Shown here in pieces: positions 1 through 13,584 of a DNA stretch of 64,000 bases. The stretch lies in the NCBI GenBank assembly GCA_964035545.1, contig OZ037767.1:30432128-30496127 (forward strand), read 5' to 3'. The stretch is from Bugula neritina. Its lineage: Eukaryota > Bryozoa > Gymnolaemata > Cheilostomatida > Bugulidae. Made by a program: the position numbers and the translations under genes. The notes beneath the pieces were generated by a model that searched no databases, was not told the origin of the DNA, and saw nothing but the letters and a program-made list of their open reading frames with translations. The first letter of the stretch is position 1. Each line of letters starts with the position of its first letter.

Positions 1-425
1 ATTCATCACTGTCCCTGCCAGATGTGTGTCTGACAAGGTTGCCAAGAGAATGAACATTTATCCACAGTGGCAAGGTATGGAAGTAATTGATAACCTTTAG
101 TTTAAGTAATCACACCTAACAAGTTATAAACATCCATTTGCATCAATTTTTATTCTCTTTGAAAGTTGCACTTGTCGGCACACACTCTCTCTATAGTAAT
201 AGTTTTGTATTATAATATATGAAACCTTAACTTGCACCATCTTAGTATGTAGTTAGTTATATATAAATAGTATTAAAAGCACGAGATCCACACATTCACT
301 TACTGTGCCTGTCTTTTGTAGCTGAGGAGCTTGTCTTGGATGATGAGCAAACTGCCCAGAAGATCTACTATGCTGGTTACTCTCGAAATGTACGCATTGC
401 CGTGCAAGACAGATGCAGCCAGTAA
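1..425 (+). CDS. Vtg: Vitellogenin, 3' end only (Vtg-0, runs off left edge)
   Basis: The last two coding exons of a vitellogenin gene on the plus strand, at 1-74 (continuing leftwards out of the window) and 322-425. The first encodes the end of the C-terminal cysteine-containing region (VPARCVSDKVAKRMN) and ends at the donor CAAG|GTATGG. The second starts after TTTTGTAG and ends in DRCSQ and a TAA at 423-425. Both are near-identical to the last two exons of Vtg-1, -2 and -3, with the same split codon. AATAAA at 628-633 lies about 200 bases after the stop, the same spacing as in the other genes. The gene faces Vtg-1 tail to tail. Whether it is complete cannot be judged from this window. Confidence 0.9.
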
Positions 426-3400
426 TCTTTAAATTTCAATTAACAACTTTAGCTCTCTTTACCATCACAGCTGCTAAAGTTTAAAATATTTGGTTGATAA
501 ATGGTTATGAAATGGACTCGCTAATGGACTACCCTTATATTCTACGAAGACCTATTTCATTGTATTTCAATGCGACGGCTTCTAATATTACTTTATGTGC
601 TTTTAGTTGTAATAGTTTTAAAATGTGAATAAATGAAATGCACCTGCAAATTGCTTCTTTCTCCTTGCCTCTTCTTTCCATTAAAAATATTTTACAATTT
701 TACAAACACATGTGCATAGCTTCTTGTATTATTGCAGCAAAATGGATTTCATGTATCATTAAAAATATTCCTATGAAGTTGCTTTTGGAAAGCCACAAAA
801 GTTGTCAATGAAACATAGCATTTACAAATGCATCTAAAATGTACATCACTCTGCATCTGAAAGATACATGGTTCCCCATTTAAGCTTTCAAAACTTTATA
901 TGCAACCGCTTTAAAAAAGCTCTAGAATTAAAAACATAATAACTCTTAAAAAGAAAAAATAGGAAATTAGTTTTTCTTTTAAATTTTATCAATTTAAAAT
1001 AAATATTTGTAATAACAAATGTTTTAGGTTTTGTAAAACTCAATTTACTGCTTAAAAATACTTGTAAAAAATTATTGCCATTTTTCTTGACTTTCCTGTG
1101 CAGAATTCTGCTTGTGTTGAATTTTTAGTGTATTATTTTGATGTGACTTTACAGTTAAGTTTTTTGTGTAATCCTACATTCCTACAGCAAATCTTTGTTG
1201 TTACCCATGCTAGTTAATGGCACATAATTTGCTGAACTATGCTTGTACTCATTTAGTTTACTAGAGTTGACTCTTGGAAAAAAATTCAGAACTTCAAAAG
1301 CAGGTTTATGATTAATAAAGGGCAAGTAAGAGCACTCTTAAGCCTACGCAGTTAGTAAACCATGCAAGTACATATTAGGTAGCAAATTATGCTGTAAACC
1401 AGCCTATATATATACAAGGCATTTACCAACTTGGTTTTCATGTAGTATATAACATGCATAAATAACTTATATGCAGCATAGATTCCTCACAGAAATATTT
1501 TATAAAACTTGAAGAAAGCTTAGCCATTATTTATAATGTCTATAGATTATTCAGAATCTAAAAGCTATTTCAGTGTTGAAGCTGCTCGCTCCTTCGGAAA
1601 CTAGTATGTCAAATACAGACCTGAATTGTGATTGTCATAGCACAATGTCCAACTCTAACTATACAGCAAATATGGTGACCTCTGAACTTATAAAAATGAA
1701 TGAATTAAAAGGCAGCCAGTTTGAAGTATTACCAAAATCACTAAATAAGAAAGTCACCAAAAAAGAGTGCTCTTTCGACAATTTCATTTGAGCGCAGCTG
1801 TGGTAATTGCAGCAACAACAATTGTATAACATATTCAACAGTTCACAATAATCAGAAATAATCTTGCACTCTGCCATAGTTTTATATTTTACAGTTAAAC
1901 CTGATGCAATATACTAAAAGTTGAACATCCTACCCGCACATTCAACTCAAGTTAGTCTCAATAAAAATTATTTTGTATTTTAGAACAAGTGTACTAAAAA
2001 ATGGTAAACTTGTTGGGGGAAAAACAGCCAAAGTTGTTATAAAAACTTTTTACCTTCCACTCAGAGTATAACATTGTAATTTTGAAATAAATGAGCACTA
2101 CTTATATATTCCATCAGTGGCTCACTTGAGATACCCTTAAATTTTAAGGAAAACAATAATTTAGTATTTTAGTATAACTATATAGAATTACCTTAAGCAA
2201 TGAAAATCAGTAATAATTAGTATCAGTACCTACTATAGTGCTTCGCAAACTGAACATCATCAAGTGAACCCTCATCCTGAATTAATTCAATACATGTATG
2301 CACAACATTTCTTATAAAATCAAATAGTATATATAATATACTTGGCTATATTACCCTAAAGTTTTATTTATAGCTAATAGCCATTTGATATATGTGAATA
2401 ATTGATTACTGCATATATAAATTTACCAATATGTCTAGATTCTTCAAGTGATGCTTTTGCCTGCATTCAAGTCTGTCAGTTAAAGACAAGTTTTGATTTT
2501 TAACTCTCCTACCACTTTTAGTATTCAATAACCAGATACATGAATAACCAGATACATAGATATTGCCACATTTCTAATTAACAACATGTGTTAAAAAAGA
2601 AAAGGTGGAACTTTTATAGAATTTTGTTGGCTAGCATTTTTCGCTAGAATGAGCAACTGTGAGTTAAAAATGTTTTATTGAGTCTGGCCTCCAGCTTTGT
2701 TTCTTTTTTGTGTTTTAACTTTTTTTGTTCTAATGCTATGCCTTCAGGCAGTAAACGCTGACAGTAGATGTAATGCAGTTTTCTTTCTAATACTCGTAGC
2801 AGGTTTGAACCAGCATAGACTTGCTTTGTAATCATCGAGCAATATAGTGCTATCTGGTATTATGGTAATAGAGTATTATAGTAAAAGAGTAATATAGTAC
2901 TCAGTTACTAATATAATACCCTGTTACTGTAATGTACCCTATTACCTTAAAATCCTGTTACTATATTATTTTCTTACTATATAGTAATAAAATAATATAG
3001 TAACAGGGTTTTATGGTAATAGGGTATTACAGTAACAGGGTATTATAGTAATAGAGTAATATAGTAATACATACAGTATCATAGTAATAGAGTATTATAA
3101 AAATATGGTATAATATAGTAATGTGATATTATAATAATATGGATATAGGAATAGAGTGCTGTTATAGTACAAGGGTATCACGGCATATAGAGTATTATGG
3201 TTATTATAATTATGAAATACTAATTTTTCCTAAAAAGGTGGCCTAAACTTATCAAGGACCTGCAGTCATATTTAAAACACAAGTTCTACTGCAGATATTG
3301 CATCAGAATGTAAGGAATACCGTAGGTCAATAAAAAATAGGTATAACTTACTAATAGTTGTAATAAGCAGTCGCTACTTAATTTCTGTTATAAAAATATT

Positions 3401-4032
3401 TAGCAATTTTTAATTATATGCTACAATGCACTTTGCTAAAATGAAATTGATTATTTATTTATTAAAATTATTACTAAAATTGACTTTAACTTCATTTGCA
3501 ACATAATTTCTTCATTTCAAAGAACATTTAAATGTTGTAAAATTTTGCGTGAGACTTATAGCCACGATGCAACAGCAGAGCTTTTAGAAGTATGATTATG
3601 ATATTATGACATTATAAATCAGCAGCAAAATTGATGCCATCTTTAAATACACGATATATCTCTTAAACAACTAGTTAAATAACTGGATGCTTTCATAACT
3701 GATAAGTAGTATTGCAGAATAGTGTTGAACTGTAGTATTACTGCGCTAAACATGGTATTTCTCGTGACTAAATTATGAGAAAAAGTGCAAACAGCAAAAC
3801 TGCTCAAAGATACATAAGACGGTCATAGTTTATGCTGACGTGTTTATTTAGTCAAATTCTAAAGAGCTAATATTAACTCTGCATAGTATTTATAATAAAT
3901 CAAGTTAGGACATGAAATTCATATTTCGAGTAAAATGCATTTAAAAGCAAATTCATAGTCTATTAACGAGTCCATTTTGTGATTATATTTCATGTAACAA
4001 AGCGTGTAAACTAGTCAGTTGAAATCTGAAGA
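426..4032. other. Intergenic spacer between convergent Vtg-0 and Vtg-1
   Basis: About 3.6 kb of AT-rich sequence between two facing 3' ends. The first 100 or so bases beyond each stop are recognisably related in inverted orientation, as expected of inverted duplicates. It contains the two poly(A) signals (628-633 plus strand; 3843-3848 as the reverse complement) and the inverted AT-rich repeat at 2835-3220. I found no convincing coding exon. Confidence 0.7.
2835..3220. repeat. Degenerate AT-rich minisatellite containing a long hairpin
   Basis: Repeats of words like TATAGTAATAGAGTAT, TAACAGGGTATTA and GTAATAGGGTATTA. Within it, 2897-2969 is an imperfect reverse complement of 2991-3065 (shared words include CCCTGTTACTGTAAT/ATTACAGTAACAGGG), with about 20 bases between the arms. 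This could fold as a stem of about 70 bp. Confidence 0.75.
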
Positions 4033-7000
4033 TTACTGGCTGCATCTGTCTTGCACAGAAATGCGTACGTTTCGAGAATGACCAGCATAGTAGATCTTCT
4101 GGGCAGTTTGCTCATCATCCAAGACAAGCTCTTCAGCTACAAAAGATAGTGGCAGTAGGTAAATGTGTGGATCTCGTATTTTTGTTTAAATTTATCATTT
4201 ACTAGGACTAGCATGAACCAGAGCTAATGAAGCTATTAAGTGCTATTAATTGCAACACAGGTTATAATCTACTCCCATACCTTGCCAGAATGGGTAAATG
4301 TTCATCCTCTTGGCAACCTTGTCAGCCACACATCTGGCAGGGACAGTAATAACTCTTCTGGTATAGTAAGAGCAGGCATCACTGCACACATAGTAAGGCT
4401 CAGCAGTTACACAGCTGTAGAGATTACCATCAACCTCCCCAATATGGCTGACATACTGAAATGTATATATAAAGTAGATGTATGAAATAATCTATAGCAT
4501 TATCTGGTGAACAAATACACATGCATTAACTCCATTAGAACCAACATTTAAGCATTCAAAAAATTGAGGCAGTTATTAGGAAGCTCACTCTGTACTTCTG
4601 TTCTCTTTGGCAAATACCGTCTTTGGAATATTGGTTTGTAGGTTGTGCGGTCATTGGGCATCCAGATTTGACGGAGTATTGTTGAGCAATTTGCCAGGCC
4701 AAGTCATTGGAAGGTTTAGGAGGGAGTTGAGTCTCGGGTGAGCAGATTCCACAGATCTCATCTTTCTGGTTTTCTTGAACCTAAACAGAGTCAATGAAAG
4801 CATGAAAAGTAAATCGAGTGACTATATGAGAAAAAATGAAATAAATGGTTTCAAGTCTTGTTAAGAAAGAGAGAAAAACTAATCAATACCTCAACGGTTA
4901 GTATTCCATTGTAAAGCTTAAGATAAGCTCCATGCTCGTAGCTGTAAAGCTCAAATCTAGATCCTTGGCACTCAACCAGAGCCACTTGTCTCCTCTGATC
5001 CCAGATTGGTACATGTACCAGCTCACTGATTGGTCGGATTGTTCCATTGATTTTCACTTGGAACTTGTTGTTTTGCACAGATTCAACATCAATCCATTGG
5101 CTGCCAATATTTACTTTGAGAATCTGCAACAAGTTTCAGACATGAGAGGTAGCCAGAACATAGTACAGTTTTTACCAATTTAAAATAATCAGAATGTTGT
5201 CACAAGTTTTAGAATTGTATACATTGTAATTTTGGTTACTGGCAGGAAGGAGATCAGGCAAACAGCACTATGCCACAATTAGATATATCTAATATAATAT
5301 TATTGTAATGATTGGAGTGTTGTGTTTGATAATGACATGGTCAACTAGAAAATATGGTGTTAATTTACCTCGGGAGCAGTAAAGCTTTGAGATGGTTGAA
5401 CAGTCACAGCGAAATTGGTTTTTCCACTCTGGCAGTTTCTGGCCAATACAACCTCACAAGATGTTTTAGGAAGACTGAGATGCTTTTGATCAAAAGTCAA
5501 CACAGATGGGTAAGCATAGTTGCACACATCTAAAACAAGAAAGTAGCAATACAAGATATATAAGCAAATTGCTAATCGATGATGAATTCAAATACAAAAA
5601 GCTAAGATTTATAAGACAACTAGAGCTCTAGAACTTACGTCTTCTGGTTACATCATAGTATCTCATTCCGTGATCATATGAAGGTAGAGAGTGGATTGAA
5701 GATCTAGCTCTAAAGAGAGTCATATTGGGTTGTCTGTTTTCAGTGACATACTGATTGAGTTTAGTGAACACGGGGGCATAAATCCTTGAGTAGTTACCAA
5801 TGTATTCTGGGTCTCGCAAAATAACATCAACCTAAAATTTAGAATATGAATATTGAAGCCAACAGTTTTAAAACAAGTTGAATGTTTATAAAAACAAGAA
5901 TATGAAGAATCATTCAGTAAATATGCATACTTGGCTTTCCATTGGCCAAACAACAAAGTCAATATCAATGGTCTTTTCAGTGTTATATCTTCTTCTGTTC
6001 TCGTTGGGATACATGAAAATCGACTGGGCACAGTTCATTAACCACATAGACAAATTTCGTCCAAAGTTTGGTGGGATTTCGACATTTCTAGTTTCAACAT
6101 GCATGGAGTTGTTGTACCATATTGGAGTGAAAACTCCATAATCATCTTTACAACCGTAAACAGAAGAGTTGTGGCAGATGTTGTCTTTGGAGGTTGGCCT
6201 AAACTTAATAGTTGCCTAAAAAAACCACCATTGCATATTTAGAAGAAAAGCAATACATGACTTGGATTGCACCAATTTTAACAACCTATAGCAAACCGTA
6301 GAATATGTTTATTACTTACAGTAAGACCATGTTGTTCTGGCTGCGATTTTGAGCCCCAGTTTATCTCATGAGTTTGCATAATGTGTCCATTTCCAGAGTC
6401 AAGTGTGCTGGTGATCTTATTAACCAGTTGCATGTACTCGGTTTCTGCAGGTTTGATTGGTGGACGTTCCAAGCACCACAGAGATTTGGATTGTGGCTGA
6501 TCGGGCTCGTAGTAAGTAGTCCAGTTGGCAGACATGTTGAGAACTCGGTTATCCAGAACAGTGGCAAGACTGCATGAGATGTTGTGTCCCATGGCACCCA
6601 GAGATGGCATGTACAGTGTTCTACAAACAGACATAATATGCTATTCAAAACAAATCAAGTTGACTTACCTAAAGCATTTCTATTTTATGGCAGAAGCCAC
6701 ATCAATATTACAGTAAATATAGTAAAATCGAATGCAATACCTATCCTCAGACAATGAATCTTGAGCATTGAAAAGGTAACCAAAGAAACTGTCCTTGTTG
6801 CTGGAGTATTTTTGTTCTTGAGTCAAAAATTGTTCTCTGTGTTCAATATCGGATGAGTTGAAGAAAATGCTGGAATATCTTGAGCAGATCTTTTTAACAG
6901 CAGGTATAGCTGCAATAAGCAGGAAAGTGAAACATGTTTATTTTGCATACAAATTATAAAATCAATCTTCTGGTGCAGATTTGTCAACAATGTAGTTAGC

Positions 7001-10000
7001 AAACAAAAATTGTATTCTGAATTTGCAGAGTCAAGTTACCTGGTCTATAACTAAGCTTAAGGTGCTGCTTGTAGGCATTGAAGAAAATATCTGGCATTTT
7101 TAGATCTCCTTCAAGCTACAATAAAAGCATCACTGCAGAATTTCATATTGAACATAAAAAGTTGAAGTGATCAATATAAAAGATACGCATCTGCTAGAGT
7201 AAGCGTAGGGCTACACGACGCGATTTACTCGTGCGGGACAAGCGGGAAAACTTGTCCAGCCCAAAAATGGGATGTTGTGTGCGTATTTTCATGCATCTAA
7301 CATGCTGAGTGGGAAGTGCGACAAGCTCGTGTGTGTTTGATCTAATTAGCTTATTACCATGTAATATTTAGCGAGCGCACTTGTTTTTATTTTAATTCAC
7401 GGTTTAGCTTGTAGCGAACTGAATTAAAACAGTTTCATATAGTTTGCATTTCCGCTAAAGTCACTTTGCCGATGACGTAGTTTCAAAACAGTAGTTTAAA
7501 AGCAAACGTCTGTAGGCGAGCAGTAAAGTTTAACGCTAACATCATTAGCTAATAAATTTCTGCACTCACAACGCATGCATTGTGTGTGGCAGGTCTCAAC
7601 GGGTTTTCTCGCATGTCACGAGCAAGTAAATTGCGTCGTGTGGCCCTACGCTAACACATCTAAGTTCTGACCTTTCCTTCCATCTCAATGCTTTTATAGA
7701 TTGGCAAATCAATGGTAAAATTTCTTCTTCCTGATTCATCAACTTTGAGTTCTTTGCAGATATCCATAAAACGGGCAGCAGTAACAGGTAGTCTCTTTGG
7801 TTGTACAAAGGTCACGGAACGTGCGAGCCATTCAAAATAATCGTTATACTTCTGAATAACATCACATAAAACAAGCAAGAATTGCTAATGAGTAAGTTTC
7901 TATAAAAACAGTGTTGAAATAAAACCTCTTTGGTGAGTTGGGCAAACATTTTTATCAACTATTATCTGAACTATTCTGTGTATGGAATATGGTAAACAAC
8001 AAAAGTCTTCAGTCAACTGCAATCTAATGCAGATATTTAGATGTAATAAAAAAGATTAGAAAAGTCAAGATGTCACACTCACATTGTCGGCCGGGTTTGT
8101 CCGGTTGCAGGCTAGATAGCTTTGTTGCCAATTCAAGGTACAGATTGTTTCAGATGACTTGCTGTAAGATTGAACAGTTGCAGAAGTTCTGAAACCAGAG
8201 TAGCTGAATCCCATGTCCATGTAGGATGACAGGTGAGTTATATAACTGGCCCTGCAAAGTTTTATGAATTGTTAAGGTGCATGTATGAGTTGTTGGTATT
8301 TACCACATTATATCCAGACTCAATGCACAAAGTCACAATAACTAACCTTTCACCTGATGCTTTTTGAAAAAAATCTATCTAGTCTAAATTAGCAACCTTT
8401 GACTGATTTGTTATGGCATTAGCAGATTAGTTTTTTTAGTAAACCATGACTGTGATGTTTCTCCTAGAAGTTTATGCTAAGTGTTGTACCTGACAGGTTT
8501 GCTAGACTCAAAAGTGACAGCTGGAAGGCGTTTAAGACTTTCAAAGTTAACTTTAAATGTTCCTTCAATGTCCATGACAAACACGGGAGTGTGTTCATTA
8601 ATCAAATATCCACCACTTGGCAATAGAGAACTGACTCTTCTTGGTTGCATCCACATAGTACGGAACATTTTGACAGGAACCTCCAAGACACCATTGTTAG
8701 ACACTGTACCAACAAATATTTCAAGTTAATCACTAGAATGTGTTTATAAAAAAGTAGAAGAGTTGACAAAAACATAAATCTTTAGTTCCAAACACTTTAA
8801 ATGGGACTACAAATGGAATTACGTACAAGACTGTTTTAGCCAAAATTGCAGTGTTGTGGAATCAACGTGGATGAATGATACTTCTTGTCCCAAGACCTTC
8901 CAGTAGAATGTCAAGCTGGGTTTAGAGTTCCTCAGCAGGTTCAATAGAGACTGTTCACTGTGTTGAGAACTTGGGTTGAACAGCTCTTCCATTTCTTCAG
9001 CTCGATAACCAACCTTTAGAAAACACAAGAAATACTAGCTAAAAATAAAACATTTGGATGCAAAGCAAATTTTTGTTGCTGCTTCCGATTCAAGACTAAA
9101 AGCTAAATAAACATAAAGTGAAACATACTTCAATCAAGTGATTGTATTGGCCGTTCCATTGAGTGTTATATTGTCTGATGGAAGCATATTCTGGAACAAG
9201 CCCACTACTGGTCTCAACTCTGCTAGTTTTGATCACTTCTCCTTGAGAATTCCATCCGTACAACATCTGCCAGTCTGAGGTTCTGTAGGACATGCGGAAG
9301 GCTCGCACAGATTTCAAGGTCTCTCTGATTCTCATTTGACTGAAGCATAGCATGAAAACTTCATTGAAATAAAGTATTGGTACTGATTAGATAAACTGAT
9401 AACTGAGTTAGTAATAGTAGTTGTTAGTTGTCAATAAAAAAACATCAAAGAAGAAAGTTACATACTGTCTTAAATCTCGTCTCAGTTGTTTTTCTAGAAA
9501 ATTTTTCATGTATTGTACAGCAAAGGTTTTGAATTCAACATCTGGTTCTTCATTCAGACATTTCTGCAACTCGATGAGTGGTGTGCTAGATTGGCATTTC
9601 ATCAGAATAACAAAAGCAGCAACTCTGACTGAGGTCTCCTCTTTTCTGTTCATCATAATTGGCATAAGAGTCTGAGCAACCTAAATGTATAAACAAGTCA
9701 CTCATAATATTTGTAATCAAAACATTGAAACTTTAACAAGAAATTTTTATAAATTTAGCACTATCTAAGATCTACCTGAAGTTGGTCTTGGATTCCGAGG
9801 TAAATTAAAGAGTTGATAGCCTCAATTCTTACAATCTTAGACTCGGTGTTAGCCATATAGGGATGAATAACTGTGGCAAGACTTCCAATGCTGCCCATAT
9901 TAGCAAAACTCTTTAGGCATGTGATTTTATCTTCATCATTCTTGGCAGCTTTAAGGCGTCTTTCAACATACTGCAAAATTATGTTAGGGTGTGATTAGTC

Positions 10001-13000
10001 TGCTTTGATTTTTGTCAATTATCATTATAGAATATGCTTTTTTGGTATTATGCTTATGTGCAACCTTTATCTGAAGCATAATCAGTACAATAAAAAAGTC
10101 TGAATATTATACCTTCTCGTGTCTGTGGCACTCTTCAATGCGTGCTTGATGGAAAGCTTTGTCAGCGGGATACACACACTGGTCAATCAAGATCTCTTCG
10201 TTGTGGATAAATCGTCTAACCATGGATCCAAAGCAAAGCATGGCATGCTGGTAAATGATTTTTCGAGATGGGGCAGTGGTGGAATCTCTAGGCAAGATGG
10301 TTTTCTGAAGCGGAAGAGCAACACTGTAGTTATAACTTTGAAGTATAAAACTTTCCTCACCGGGTTTAGTTATTAAAAGAGTTATTTTTATAAAAAGCTT
10401 CTGCTAACCTTAAATTCTTCTAGCATTTCAAGCGTTGGGACTTTCTCAGCAGCCCACTGGATGAGCACAAAGCTGGCATCCTCAGTAGTGAGTTCTCCAT
10501 TTCCAATCTTTTCAATAAGCATGTTATCAGCTTCAGTTGTGTTGGCAATTTTCAAGACATCAAGGAAGGTTTGCCTAACAGTAGAGAAACAAATGTTTAT
10601 AACAGTACTAAAAACTGAGATACACAAAAACTGTACTCCACTGATGTAACATTCATATCTTACAACTGTTTACGCATGGCTGGTTTGTTCTGCAGCTTGG
10701 AGTAGATGGTATCTAGCTGAGGTCGGGTACAGAGTCGTACGTTAGCCTGAAGTTGAATGAACAGTGGCACGTGATCTTCAAACCTCTCTGGTACAGATGC
10801 AACAGCCTCAATCTCCTGAAGTTGCTTCTCAGTCTATAAAATACAGCCAATCTCTAGGCAATAAAAGCAAAAGAAAACTATTTATTGAGGTTATACAGTT
10901 TTAGTTTTTAATTCACTAATCATAAACATTAAGTTGTAACATACAATTAGTTCAACAGCGAGCGGAAACAAGTACACAATACAACAAATTGTCCAAATTG
11001 AAACATTTACAATTAATGCTTCGTACTGGTTCTACAAAAAGACATGGTGTAGAGACTTTGTATTGTTATATATCGAAAGGACAACTCCTTGCTGCTGATT
11101 CCCACTATGCATCACGACACGATGTCTACATTTGCAGCAGATCAACTATCGTGATAGCTGACAACCGTAATTTGTAGCGTCTCTCCTATACTCGGCCTGA
11201 CAGTAATTACTATGCTACTAATGTAGGCTGTGAACCAAAGCAAAACTAGTTAATTAGAGATAATAGCTAGCGTGCTTGAATAGCCAATCAGCTAAGAGGA
11301 GGAGCGAATAACTTGTGCTGGTAGTTAGCCGCTTGACTAACCGGCAGAGTTGGAAAGTGCTAATGTATATGTATGTATATTGTATCTCTCTATTATGTAA
11401 CGTGTTTTGAATAGTTGTATTTTTTATTTGTATCTGCTTTGAATAAAATAAATAGTTAGTAATCGCAAATCTGGAGAAATAGCTTTGCCTAAATAGACCC
11501 AATAATTACAAGTGAAGCATAAATTCACAACAATAAATTGACTTTATTTCCTATCAAATGAATACATGTAATTTAAAAAGTCAATGGTGGCTTTCAGACA
11601 TTGTTAAATCGGATTTGTTACCTGCTGAATGAGTTCGGCCTCAGCCATCATCAGCTTCTCCTCATCTTTCTTCAGGATCTCCATTCTCCATGGTTCAGAC
11701 ACAGTCTTCATAATCACTAATCGTGAACGTGTAGAAGGTGCAGGTTTCTCTCCTGTCATTATGAGAGTCTGATTTGATGTGGTGAGGAGGAACTTATGAG
11801 GAGCATTTGGAGCCTCAATCTTGTGCTCAACTGACATAACAGCAGATTTGATGACCAGGTCTTTCTCATTTTTTGATGAGAGCTCATAATCACATCTGGT
11901 GACAGAGAATGCCTGTAATGAAATCATGTTCATATTAATATTTTTATTGTGTATGTGTTGGCAAAGAACATTTCATCTTTCTAGTTTTATTCACAAAATT
12001 TAAACATACACATAATAAACTTACAAATTCGGTTGCGTTTCGAAGGCTAGAGATGGGAGCACATTGACAAGCCTCATTGTTCATGTTTCTATGACAGTCA
12101 CAGTTATACTGATGCTGTTGGAAAGCGTTCTTGTCAAGAGCGTTCAGCTTCACACATTTGACTTGGTCTCTAAATTTGACGACCTTTACAAGAAAAATTT
12201 ACTTAAATAAATAATATCGCTTAGGGTAACAAATTGTAAACATTGAGATTCAAACAAATGTGAACTGTGAACTAAACAATTATCTGGTAGCTTACTCTGT
12301 ATGTGTTGGCTTTATTATTCTCATCAACGTAGGTGTGGAAGGTGCTGTAACAAGACCCTTCCAGTCCAGCCTCCAAATCATCGAAAGTGGTAGTGTTTTG
12401 GCTAGACAGATCGCTGTATTGGAGCAATCCATCAATGCTGGGAGTGTTTGATTGAAGTCGTACTTGGAACATAGAGAGGACAACTCTCTTGATGTTAATA
12501 GACCAGTTGGTTTCCTCATCAGCAACCTTCATGCTTACCACTTTGTTGTCTTTGTATCTGAAACAGCAACAGTCCAACAATATTTTCTATTGTCTCTGAG
12601 TAACAGAAAGTCGAGTTAGATTTTCTGACAGCTGGTATCTCAGTTTCACATTTTACTGTGCTGAATACTCACTCAAACTCAAGTGGAAGGAGAAGTTTTC
12701 CATGAATGAGTCTGCTGTGATCTGATGGCAACTCTTCAAACATGGCGAGAGGAAGTTGCATGGTTGGAGGAAGATTGCAACTTTCTTGTATCTCATTATT
12801 CAATGAGTACAGTCTTACATTCTTCATCTACAGTTGGTAATTTAGTAACTGATTGATATGATTATGATATGACTTTACGTGATAGATTTTGAACTGCTTC
12901 AATAAGCAAATAGAAACTAAGTTAGTAGCCTATTTCTAATAAAAGAATATAAAAACAAAACATTAGCTCTATAAAAGATTACCTCCAAGGTCATCCAATT

Positions 13001-13584
13001 AGCACTGTCAACAGTGAGAGTCAAGTCACATCTGATCTTGATTCCAGCATATTGTTTGCTGAAGGTTGGAAGTCCAGTCATTACTTGAGATTCATATTGG
13101 TATTCGTAGACGGTTCCGGGTTCATATTCTGTAGGTGGACAAAGAAGTTTGTAGATAACATTAAATATACATTAAAGCTTGCTCTAAGTTGGTATTGCAA
13201 AGTTTCTACATTATAGAAATTAAATTAACTTTTACTATGCAATGCTCGACTTACTGGTGTGAGTAGTTTGATATTGGTTGGCAGGTCTGGAGCCACTTGT
13301 TCCCCATTTTGGCCAGCAGGCACCTATATTTAAAACAATATTTCATATTTAGAGATGTTACTTTTTGATTATAGGAAGTAACATTTACTAACCTATTAAA
13401 CTTAAAGCATATAAAATAATAAAATTATACCATAAATCTTTTTGGTGAACTGCTAGCTGGACTGTGATTATCCAAGAATCTTGACTACTTAGCTTAAAAC
13501 AAAATTATTCAATACTTCTAAACAATAAAGAATAGTTGCAAACTTACATGTAGCCACAAGGGCTGTGAGTATGAGTAACTTCAT
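4033..13584 (-). CDS. Vtg: Vitellogenin (Vtg-1), complete, 27 exons
   Basis: Predicted secreted yolk precursor and lipid carrier, 1635 codons. Exons: 13548-13584, 13255-13323, 12983-13128, 12673-12827, 12296-12557, 12025-12183, 11622-11912, 10664-10833, 10409-10574, 10113-10304, 9776-9970, 9466-9680, 9129-9339, 8827-9013, 8490-8703, 8083-8251, 7672-7851, 7040-7115, 6741-6909, 6320-6620, 5931-6215, 5639-5831, 5369-5529, 4890-5123, 4589-4780, 4281-4455, 4033-4136; all GT-AG. Signal peptide MKLLILTALVAT; lipid-transport N-terminal module about residues 36-620, starting YEPGTVYEYQYESQVMTGLP, with helical repeats about 375-615; DUF1943-like region about 650-1000; von Willebrand D-like region about 1348-1545 with CGIC; C-terminal cysteine tail. 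N-glycosylation sequons occur (ANTT, QNTT). No poly-serine tract. The length is short for a vertebrate vitellogenin and far below apolipoprotein B. Poly(A) signal 3843-3848. Intron 7 and intron 17 each carry an insertion absent from Vtg-2 and -3. Confidence 0.93.
7202..7651. mobile_element. Non-autonomous DNA transposon with long inverted ends and TA target duplication
   Basis: This 450-base element sits in intron 17 of Vtg-1. Its ends are inverted repeats of about 60 bases at roughly 75% identity, beginning AGCGTAGGGCTACACGACGC on the left and closing GCGTCGTGTGGCCCTACGC on the right. It is flanked by TA (7200-7201 and 7652-7653). The same intron in Vtg-2 reads CTAGAGTAACG at this point with no insert, giving the empty site. 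It is visibly more GC-rich than its surroundings and has no credible coding capacity. TA duplication suggests a Tc1/mariner-like or related superfamily; the family is not identified. Confidence 0.8.
11050..11530. mobile_element. Unidentified insertion of about 470 bases in Vtg-1 intron 7
   Basis: Intron 7 is 788 bases in Vtg-1, but 312 in Vtg-2 and 322 in Vtg-3. Sequence up to about 11045 and from about 11535 aligns with Vtg-2, and the part between does not. I could not find inverted ends or a clear target duplication, so class and exact limits are uncertain. Confidence 0.45.

Noticed and set aside
1573-1791. Frame containing NCDCH, like exon 6 of the vitellogenins
   Set aside because: Only five residues match, there are no matching splice sites, and neighbouring exons are absent.
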